A DNA stretch of 13,198 bases from JBHENN01 sp046262015 (lineage in GTDB: Bacteria; Actinomycetota; CADDZG01; WHSQ01): contig JBHENN010000126.1 of assembly GCA_046262015.1 (NCBI GenBank), positions 1-13,198 on the forward strand, read 5' to 3'. Positions 7,918-13,198 of this stretch are shown piece by piece. The notes below the pieces were generated by a model that saw nothing but the letters and a program-made list of their open reading frames with translations, made no database searches and was not told the DNA's origin. The position numbers were made by a program, and so were the translations under genes. How positions within the stretch are numbered: position 1 is the first letter of the stretch; the number at the start of each line of letters is the position of its first letter.

Positions 7918-8550
7918 TCAGTCGTTCGGGTCGTCGAGGTCGGTCGTATTGCCGTCCCAGCGTGTCAGGTTCTCGAGGACGAGTCGCCCGTCGGCGACGC
8001 GCGCGTCCATGCACACCACCGCACCGTTCCCCACGCCGCGGATCCTGCGAGAGCGGTACTCGTCGAAGCCCAGGGCCTCGGCGCTCAGCCAGCGGATCGT
8101 CCCGCCGTGGCTGACGACGACCACGCCGCCGTCTCCCGAGTGGCTCTCGATGACCTCTTTCAGACGCGCCAGAGAGCGCGTCCGCACCTGGGTGGGCGAT
8201 TCACCCCCGGGGCGGGCGTTGTGGTGCCGGTTGGGACCCCACAGGTCGGGCCACCGCCGCGCGATCTCGTCGGTCGTAAGCCCCGTCCACTCACCCTGGT
8301 CGATCTCGCGGAACGCCGGCTCGACCCCCACCTCGACCTCGTGCACCTCGGCGATCGGGCGGGCGGTATCCACGGCGCGCCGGAGGTCGCTCGAGTACAC
8401 CGCGTCGATGTCCTGGTCGGAGAGCTCGCGCGCCGCCGCGATCGCTTGCTTGCGACCCTTGTCGTTGAGCTCGACGTCGGCCCATCCCTGGGCACGCTTG
8501 GTGTCGTTCCAGTCCGTCGCGCCGTGGCGCACGAGGAACAGCTTCGTGAT
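7918..8550 (-). CDS. Histidine phosphatase superfamily protein (phosphoglycerate mutase-like), apparent ATC start
   Basis: The protein (210 residues from ATC 8550) has the family signature LVRHG with phosphorylated His9, SSDLRRAVDTA with a phosphate-binding Arg, the acid Glu87 in GEWTG, and the second His148 in SHGG. Members remove phosphate from sugars, phosphoglycerate derivatives or cobalamin precursors (CobC-like); the substrate is not readable. The start is odd. The first GTG in frame (8532) would begin at the V of VRHG and delete the first beta strand. Upstream there is no ATG, GTG or TTG before an in-frame TAA. ATC 8548-8550 instead has GGGAGG 5 nt upstream and gives the family-typical start (M)TKLFLVRHG. 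A CTG three codons later is the other candidate, and a sequencing error is possible. It is divergent from the PH-like gene and on the same strand as alaC. Confidence 0.85.
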   Translation of the reverse strand: MTKLFLVRHGATDWNDTKRAQGWADVELNDKGRKQAIAAARELSDQDIDAVYSSDLRRAVDTARPIAEVHEVEVGVEPAFREIDQGEWTGLTTDEIARRWPDLWGPNRHHNARPGGESPTQVRTRSLARLKEVIESHSGDGGVVVVSHGGTIRWLSAEALGFDEYRSRRIRGVGNGAVVCMDARVADGRLVLENLTRWDGNTTDLDDPND

Positions 8551-8555
8551 CGGAG

Positions 8556-8561
8556 CCTCCC
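8556..8561 (-). promoter_or_regulatory. Ribosome binding site that points to an ATC start codon
   Basis: GGGAGG on the minus strand is followed by 5 nt and then ATC ACG AAG CTG, the first codons of the phosphatase beta strand. For the downstream GTG 8532 the same site would be 23 nt away, too far to serve it. Confidence 0.5.
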
Positions 8562-8685
8562 GGGTCTCGGTGGTACGGCCGTTCTCGGTCCTGCAGGTCC
8601 CTGCTGCCCGGGCCGCGGCGACCGCGGGCCGTTACAGTGTGCCCGACACGAAGCAGGCCCTGCCGCTCTAGTCAAGGAGGACGAC

Positions 8686-9147
8686 GTGGGGGGTTACGCG
8701 GACAAGCTCCAGAACAAGGCCGGCGAGGTTCTCCGACCCGGCGAACAGCTGCTCTCTGCGATACGGGCGCAGCCGCGCGGGTCGACGACGGGGATGGCGG
8801 TGGGAGGTCTCGTCGGGGGCGCGATCGCAGGTCGCCAGGCGTCCAAGGCCCAGGCCGGCGCCGCCGAGGGATCGGTGGCGAAGAGCTGGCCTCAGGGGAA
8901 GTTCGCTCTCGGCCTGACCGATCAGCGACTGCTCGCGTTCAACTACACGGCGCTGGGCAAGCCGAAGGACCTGACCGGCGAGTTCCCCCTCGACCAGGTG
9001 GCGTCCGTGGACGTCGACAAGAAGATGGTCGCCAACTCGGTCCGGTTCAGCTTCACGGATGGGTCCTCGATCGAGGTGGAATGCCCCAAGCTTGAGAAGG
9101 TCGGGGACTTCGTCGCGGCGTTCCAGAAGATCAAGACGGGCGCCTAA
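8686..9147 (+). CDS. Glycine-zipper protein with bacterial PH-like domain (unknown function)
   Basis: A 153-residue protein. The N-terminal helix (1-30) is followed by GMAVGGLVGGAIAGR (36-50), a glycine-zipper type segment that may insert in or lie along the membrane. Residues about 70-150 (FALGLTDQRLLAF, then FPLDQVASVDV, then VRFSFTDGSSIEVEC and a final helix) have the strand order and motifs of YokE-like/bacterial PH domains, which bind lipids or proteins. The start GTG 8686 has a strong AAGGAGG 5 nt upstream. The longer open frame back to 7915 is antisense to the phosphatase gene and is not coding. It converges on copA with 12 bp between stops. A TACAGT sequence at 8633-8638 could be its -10 box, without a clear -35. 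No precise function is proposed. Confidence 0.78.
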   Translation: MGGYADKLQNKAGEVLRPGEQLLSAIRAQPRGSTTGMAVGGLVGGAIAGRQASKAQAGAAEGSVAKSWPQGKFALGLTDQRLLAFNYTALGKPKDLTGEFPLDQVASVDVDKKMVANSVRFSFTDGSSIEVECPKLEKVGDFVAAFQKIKTGA

Positions 9148-9159
9148 CGCACGGATCGA

Positions 9160-11400
9160 TCACGCCGTGGGGACGAACCGCCTCAGGCGGAGGGCGTTGA
9201 GCACGACGCTGACGGAGGAGAACGCCATCGCAGCCGCCGCGAGCATCGGGTTCAGCAGGCCGAGGGCGGCTCCCGGGATCATCACGACGTTGTAGAAGAA
9301 GGCCCAGAAGAGATTCTGCTTTATCGCCCCGAGGGTCCGACGGGAGAGTTCGATCGCGCCGGCGGCGAGACGCGGGTCGCCCCCCACGAGTGTCAGGTCG
9401 GCCGCCTCGATCGCGACGTCGGTGCCGGTGCCGATCGCGATGCCGAGGTCCGCCTGCGCGAGCGCCGGCGCGTCGTTGATGCCGTCGCCGACCATCGCCA
9501 CCTTCTTGCCCTCCTGTTGGAAGCGCTGGACCTCGCGCGCCTTGTCCTGGGGGAGCACCTCGAAGCGGACCGCGTCGATTTCGACCGCGCGCCCGATCGC
9601 CTCGGCGGTCGTGCGGTTGTCGCCCGTGATGAGGACGGTCTCGAGGCCGAGCGCGCGCAGGTGAGCGACCGCCGCCCGGGCGCCCTCCTTGAGGGTGTCC
9701 GCGAGCGCGATCGCGCCCCAGACCCTCCCTCCGACCGCCAGCCAGATCACCGTCTTGCCGTCGCGCTCGAGGCGCTGCGCCGCGGCCTGGAGCTCGTCGC
9801 CGGCGGGCGCACCCACGAAGGAGCCGCGGCCGACGCGCACCTCGGCGCCGTCCACCTCGGCCGCGATCCCGGACCCGCTCGACGACTCGAACCGGCGTAC
9901 CTCCGGGAACGCGAGGCCGCGCTCGTTCGCCTCCGCCGCGATCGCGCGCGCGATCGGATGCTCGGAGAGGTCCTCGAGCGCCCCGGCGAGCCGTAGCAGC
10001 TCGTCCGTGGACGGCGGGTCGTCCGCCGTCTCATCCACGACCACATCCGTGACCGACATCTCGCCCTTGGTGATGGTGCCGGTCTTGTCGAGCAGCACCA
10101 CGTCGAGCTCCCCCGAGCGCTCGAGCACGTCGCCACCCTTGATCAGCATGCCCAGCTGAGCTCCTCTCCCGGTCCCGACCATGACCGCCGCCGGGGTCGC
10201 GAGGCCCATGGCGCACGGGCAGGCGATGATCAACACCGCCACGGCGGCCAGGAGCGACGCTTCGAACGGATATCCCGTCACGAGCCATCCGGTCATCGTG
10301 ACGGCCGCGATCAGCATCACCGCAGGCACGAACACCGACGCGACCCGGTCGGCGAGATGCTCGATCGGCGCGCGGCGCGTCTGAGCGTCCTCCACCAGCT
10401 TGGCTATCTGAGCGAGCGCGGTGTCGGATCCCACCTTGGTAGCAACGACGACGATGGACCCCGAGGCGTTCATGGTCGCACCGAAGACCGGATCGCCTGC
10501 GCCCTTGTCGACCGGTACCGACTCCCCCGTCAACATCGACTCGTCGACCGAGGTCTCGCCGTCCCGCACCACGCCGTCGGTCGGGATCTTCTCGCCGGGC
10601 CGCACCCGGATCAGGTCTCCGGTGCGCACCTCGTCGAGCGGCACCGACACCTCGACCTCGTCTCGGATCACGCGGGCTTCTTTGGCCTGCAACTGCAGGA
10701 GACTCTTGATCGCGGCGGAGGCTCTGCTCTTGGAGGTGTGCTCGAAATACTTTCCGAGCAGCAGGAACGTGATGATGACCGCGGCGGTCTCGAAGTAGAG
10801 ATGGCCGCCGGTCGCGATCGAATAGAGCGAGTATGCGAACGCCGCCAGGGTGCCCACCGTCACCAGCGTGTCCATGTTGGCCGCGCGGTGGCGCGCCTTG
10901 CGCCATGCGCTGACGAGGAAGGGCCTGCCCGCCCACAGCTGCACCGGCGTCGCCAGGGCCAGCTGCGTCCAGCGCGACCACCCGTGATGCATCGGACCGA
11001 ACATCGCCAGCAGCACCAGAGGGGTCGTCAAGATGGCCGCCCCGAGGAAGCGCCGCCACGCCGCTCGTGCGCGAGCGTCCTCTTCGTGGATCGCGACACC
11101 GTGCTCGTGCTCGCCGGCTCCACCGTGGGAGACCGCGTCGTCCTGGGGGGCGAGCTCGTATCCGATCGCCCCGACGGCCGCCACGAGATCGGCAGGATCG
11201 GTCCCCGGCGCGAGGCGCACGGTCGCTCGCTCGGTGGCGAGGTTCACGCCCGCTTCGGTCACTCCGGCGTGCTCGCTCAAGGTCTTCTCCACGCGCCGCG
11301 CGCACGACGCGCACGTCATCCCGCGGACGTCGAACGTGATCGAGGCCTCGGCCTGCCGGCCGGAGGCGGCTTCGGGGGCCGCAGCGCGCGTCGTGGTCAT
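9160..11400 (-). CDS. copA: Copper-exporting P1B-1-type ATPase
   Basis: A 746-residue heavy-metal ATPase that exports Cu(I) across the plasma membrane. One N-terminal HMA domain has GMTCASC (27-33), and a histidine-rich linker (91-105) follows, a possible extra metal site. The actuator domain has TGES (291-294); the channel helix has CPC (394-396); the phosphorylation site is Asp438 in DKTGT; the nucleotide domain has HP (481-482); the hinge is GDGIND (638-643). The P1B-1 signature for copper is complete with the YN pair (703-704) and MAFSS (726-730 region) in the last two helices. The ATG at 11400 has no good ribosome site, but TATGAT ends 6 nt upstream, so the message is probably leaderless. 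A CsoR-type operator lies in the promoter, so copper should induce it. No csoR or copper chaperone gene is in the window. Confidence 0.96.
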   Translation of the reverse strand: MTTTRAAAPEAASGRQAEASITFDVRGMTCASCARRVEKTLSEHAGVTEAGVNLATERATVRLAPGTDPADLVAAVGAIGYELAPQDDAVSHGGAGEHEHGVAIHEEDARARAAWRRFLGAAILTTPLVLLAMFGPMHHGWSRWTQLALATPVQLWAGRPFLVSAWRKARHRAANMDTLVTVGTLAAFAYSLYSIATGGHLYFETAAVIITFLLLGKYFEHTSKSRASAAIKSLLQLQAKEARVIRDEVEVSVPLDEVRTGDLIRVRPGEKIPTDGVVRDGETSVDESMLTGESVPVDKGAGDPVFGATMNASGSIVVVATKVGSDTALAQIAKLVEDAQTRRAPIEHLADRVASVFVPAVMLIAAVTMTGWLVTGYPFEASLLAAVAVLIIACPCAMGLATPAAVMVGTGRGAQLGMLIKGGDVLERSGELDVVLLDKTGTITKGEMSVTDVVVDETADDPPSTDELLRLAGALEDLSEHPIARAIAAEANERGLAFPEVRRFESSSGSGIAAEVDGAEVRVGRGSFVGAPAGDELQAAAQRLERDGKTVIWLAVGGRVWGAIALADTLKEGARAAVAHLRALGLETVLITGDNRTTAEAIGRAVEIDAVRFEVLPQDKAREVQRFQQEGKKVAMVGDGINDAPALAQADLGIAIGTGTDVAIEAADLTLVGGDPRLAAGAIELSRRTLGAIKQNLFWAFFYNVVMIPGAALGLLNPMLAAAAMAFSSVSVVLNALRLRRFVPTA

Positions 11401-11406
11401 CCTGCG

Positions 11407-11435
11407 ATCATATACCCCCCGGGGGTATCAGTCAC
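11407..11435 (-). promoter_or_regulatory. copA promoter
   Basis: On the minus strand GTGACT (11435-11430) and TATGAT (11412-11407) are 17 bp apart, and TATGAT ends 6 nt before the copA ATG. Transcription would start at or next to the A of the ATG. The -35 box overlaps the final codons and stop of the upstream oxidoreductase gene. Confidence 0.6.
11412..11428. promoter_or_regulatory. CsoR-type copper operator
   Basis: ATACCCCCCGGGGGTAT is a perfect 8-1-8 palindrome of the TACCCC/GGGGTA class bound by CsoR/RcnR copper repressors. It fills nearly the whole spacer between the -35 and -10 boxes of copA, so bound repressor would block polymerase, and Cu(I) binding would release it. Confidence 0.75.
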
Positions 11436-12318
11436 TGCGCAGGGCGGCGCGCACGGGCCCGGCCAGTAGCTCGAAGGATCCGGACCGCCCGCCGTCCGGG
11501 AACGTCACCACGAGATGCCGCGCGCCCGCCTGGACGAGCGCCCCTAGGCGGTGGGCCACGGTATCGGGCCCTCCCACGACGTAGCGTGCCGGGTCACGCT
11601 TGCCGAGCAGAGCGAGGGCCTCGGCGTCGTTGCGCCCGAGCACCACCTCGCCCCCCCACGACAGCTCGACCGGCCGTCCGGCCGCCGCTTCGAGCACGTC
11701 ACCTGCGTCGCGGGCGAACGCTTCGGGATCGAGGCTCCAGCCGTTCCACCCATCGGCGGCGCGCCCGGCCAGCTCCAACAACTCGGGCGAGCGACCGCCG
11801 ACCCACAGGGCGGGGGTCTTAACGAGGGGGCTGGGCGGCAGCTCGGTCAGGGACGCGAACCGTCCTTCGTGCGTGACCGTCTCCCCGGCATGGTAGCGCC
11901 GGACGATGTCGAGCACCTCGGCGAGCTGGCCGGCGCGGTCGTCGGCCTCGAGGTACGGCAACCCGAAGGCCGCGTTCTCGGCGCGGTTCTGGTGGTCGCC
12001 GGTGCCGAGACCGACGGTGAGCCGACCGGGTGCGATGGCTGCGACGGTAGCCGACATCTTGGCCAGCACCGCGGGATGGCGCGCCGACGAGCGCGTGACC
12101 AGCGAGCCGATGCCGATCCGGCGGGTGGCGGCGGCGAGCCACGCGAGGGCGGTCCAACACTCCAGGATCGGCCGGTCGCGGCCTCCCGACAGCGGCCACA
12201 TGTGGTCGAAGACCCACAGCGAGTCGAGCCCGAGCTCCTCGGCGCGCCGGGCCGCCCCGGCGAACCGCTCAGGGTCGCTCGTGAATTGCGGGAGCGTCAC
12301 GCCGATCAGGACGCTCAC
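11428..12318 (-). CDS. LLM-class F420-dependent oxidoreductase
   Basis: A luciferase-like monooxygenase TIM-barrel protein of 296 residues. Family marks are the IGVTLPQF start, RRAEELGLDSLWVFDHM (24-40) on the first helix-strand unit, the ILECWTALAWLAAATRRIGIGSLV segment, PGRLTVGLGTGDH (97-109) for flavin or F420 binding, and LWVGGRSPELLELAGRAADGWN (171-192). Such enzymes pass hydride between reduced F420 (less often FMN) and an organic substrate. GTG 12318 overlaps the stop of the upstream membrane-protein gene by 4 nt (GTGA), so translation is coupled. The frame stays open upstream to 13071, but that part is only a shadow of the membrane gene, not a fusion. The C-terminal region is variable; the substrate is unknown. 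Confidence 0.88.
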   Translation of the reverse strand: MSVLIGVTLPQFTSDPERFAGAARRAEELGLDSLWVFDHMWPLSGGRDRPILECWTALAWLAAATRRIGIGSLVTRSSARHPAVLAKMSATVAAIAPGRLTVGLGTGDHQNRAENAAFGLPYLEADDRAGQLAEVLDIVRRYHAGETVTHEGRFASLTELPPSPLVKTPALWVGGRSPELLELAGRAADGWNGWSLDPEAFARDAGDVLEAAAGRPVELSWGGEVVLGRNDAEALALLGKRDPARYVVGGPDTVAHRLGALVQAGARHLVVTFPDGGRSGSFELLAGPVRAALRSD

Positions 12319-13112
12319 GCGGCGTTGACCATGAGGTAGCGCACCACGAACTCGGACACGCCGGCGCTGAGAAGGGCGGCATAGTACAGCCCGGTCGCCG
12401 ACTGGATCGAGCGGATCGCGATGCAGCGGCGCGCCCCCCATACGACCACACCGGTGAACGCGATCAGCACGAGCCACACGATGTAGAACGCGCCGCCGAG
12501 GTCCATCCCGAAGCCCGGCAGCCCGAGGACCGCCCCGTCCGTCGTCGCGCGGCTGAGACGCGTCCACGCGACAGCTCCGAGGACGATCGATCCGGCGACG
12601 CCGGCAAGAGCGACGTGCGTGAGGCGGGCCAGCGCCCACGGCTTCAGGCCGGGCTGGTTGAGGTACCAATGCCCGAGCATCATCCCGTTCGTCACCCCAC
12701 CGAGCAGGACCGCGCCGGCCACGAGCTCCAGCGCACCCAGGCCCACCGGCCAGCCGGACAAACCCTGGGCTCCCAGCGCCAGCGCCCCGAGGCCGATGGC
12801 GGCGGCAAGGGCACCCACCACCGACCCGGCGCCGTCGCCGGCGAGGTACTGCGCTGTGAGGTAGATCGCGGCGGCGACCATGAGCGCGGTGAGTGCGGGC
12901 TCCAGCAGGAACGGCACCGTGGAGCCGGGGGCGACCGCCACAGCGCGCCCCGCGAGCCACGCGAGCACCGCGGCCGCCAACGCCGCCCATGCGGTGATCC
13001 GGAAATGGCCGCGCGTGACCACCTTCCAGCTCTGCGTCCATGCCGCCGCTCCGAGCCAGCCTGCCGTCCACTCCAGCAGCACGAGGGTGACTACCCCGCC
13101 CGCGCCGCTCAC
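12315..13112 (-). CDS. Multi-pass membrane protein with GHWYLNQPGL motif (unknown function)
   Basis: A 265-residue integral membrane protein with about eight hydrophobic spans (near 6-26, 40-58, 70-91, 97-117, 125-147, 160-183, 206-226 and 240-260). Three histidines stand close to or within spans: His36 in RGHFRIT, His148 in MMLGHWYLNQPGL (145-156), and His166 in LTHVAL. This spacing would suit heme or metal binding, but this is only an inference. I have an impression of similar proteins in other actinobacteria without a named role. The GTG start at 13112 overlaps the stop of the upstream gene by 4 nt (GTGA), and the stop overlaps the oxidoreductase start the same way, so the three genes form one tightly coupled unit. 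No separate ribosome site is seen. Confidence 0.78.
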   Translation of the reverse strand: MSGAGGVVTLVLLEWTAGWLGAAAWTQSWKVVTRGHFRITAWAALAAAVLAWLAGRAVAVAPGSTVPFLLEPALTALMVAAAIYLTAQYLAGDGAGSVVGALAAAIGLGALALGAQGLSGWPVGLGALELVAGAVLLGGVTNGMMLGHWYLNQPGLKPWALARLTHVALAGVAGSIVLGAVAWTRLSRATTDGAVLGLPGFGMDLGGAFYIVWLVLIAFTGVVVWGARRCIAIRSIQSATGLYYAALLSAGVSEFVVRYLMVNAA

Positions 13113-13198
13113 CTAGCGATGCGCTTCTTCAACCATCCGGGGACCACCGTGGTCGCGAGGTCGAGCACCTGCTGGACCACCTCGAGCAGGTCCTGGTC
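13109..13198 (-). CDS. C-terminal end of an unidentified gene (truncated by the window edge)
   Basis: An open frame from the window end reaches TGA at 13111-13109 and gives 29 codons. The end of the product contains DLLEVVQQVLDL, an amphipathic helix, then PGWLKKRIAR, a basic tail typical of a peripheral helix or the inner end of a membrane protein. The stop overlaps the start of the membrane-protein gene by 4 nt (GTGA), which supports this frame over the alternative that ends at TAG 13113. Too little is present to name the family. Confidence 0.55.
   Translation of the reverse strand, partial: DQDLLEVVQQVLDLATTVVPGWLKKRIAR

Noticed and set aside
7915..8685. N-terminal extension of the PH-like protein
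   Set aside because: It is the antisense shadow of the histidine phosphatase, and the strong AAGGAGG before GTG 8686 marks the real start.
11428..13071. A 547-residue fusion of an unknown domain with the F420-dependent oxidoreductase
   Set aside because: The upstream half is arginine-rich, lacks any fold signal and lies out of frame over the membrane-protein gene; the GTGA overlap gives a natural start at 12318.
13098..13115. Upstream gene ending at TAG 13113 just before the membrane protein
   Set aside because: That frame is rich in Gly, Pro and Arg with no plausible fold, whereas the frame ending at TGA 13109 gives a sensible amphipathic helix and the same GTGA overlap seen at the next junction.

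Overview
The window is high-GC DNA with many GTG starts, GTGA-type gene overlaps, several promoter-like sites placed for leaderless transcripts, and an LLM-class F420-dependent oxidoreductase. Together these suggest a chromosomal segment of an actinobacterium (Actinomycetota), probably a little-studied lineage. I see no rRNA, tRNA, CRISPR array, insertion sequence or phage genes. This is an inference from gene content and style, not a taxonomic assignment.

Left part (1-3485): the C-terminal piece of an HNH endonuclease (+) runs in from the left edge. It faces a PlsC acyltransferase (-, ending at 425) across a 154-bp convergent gap that holds two perfect inverted repeats. Divergent from plsC, an esterase/lipase of the alpha/beta hydrolase fold (+) is followed after 37 bp by a COG1915/TIGR00300 protein (+), the family that contains the alternative ornithine cyclodeaminases.

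Middle part (3495-7820): a small four-cysteine membrane protein lies 13 bp downstream of a COG2403 GTPase-like protein of the cyclic 2,3-diphosphoglycerate synthetase group (both -). A TetR repressor (+) diverges from the latter across only 36 bp, where two back-to-back -10-like elements sit. Next come an AlaC-type alanine aminotransferase and a second PlsC-like acyltransferase (both -), joined by a 1-nt TAG/GTG overlap.

Right part (7918-13198): a histidine phosphatase (-) appears to start at a rare ATC codon. Divergent from it is a glycine-zipper protein with a PH-like domain (+). A P1B-1 copper-exporting ATPase (copA, -) has a perfect CsoR-type operator inside its promoter spacer. Upstream of copA lies a GTGA-coupled operon (-): a gene known only by its last 29 codons, a multi-pass membrane protein with a GHWYLNQPGL motif, and the F420-dependent oxidoreductase.

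Most of this is housekeeping: phospholipid acylation, alanine synthesis, copper export. The parts most likely to hold undescribed biology are the COG2403-TetR-COG1915 neighbourhood, which contains archaeal-type metabolic enzymes in an actinobacterium, and the operon with the GHWYLNQPGL membrane protein.
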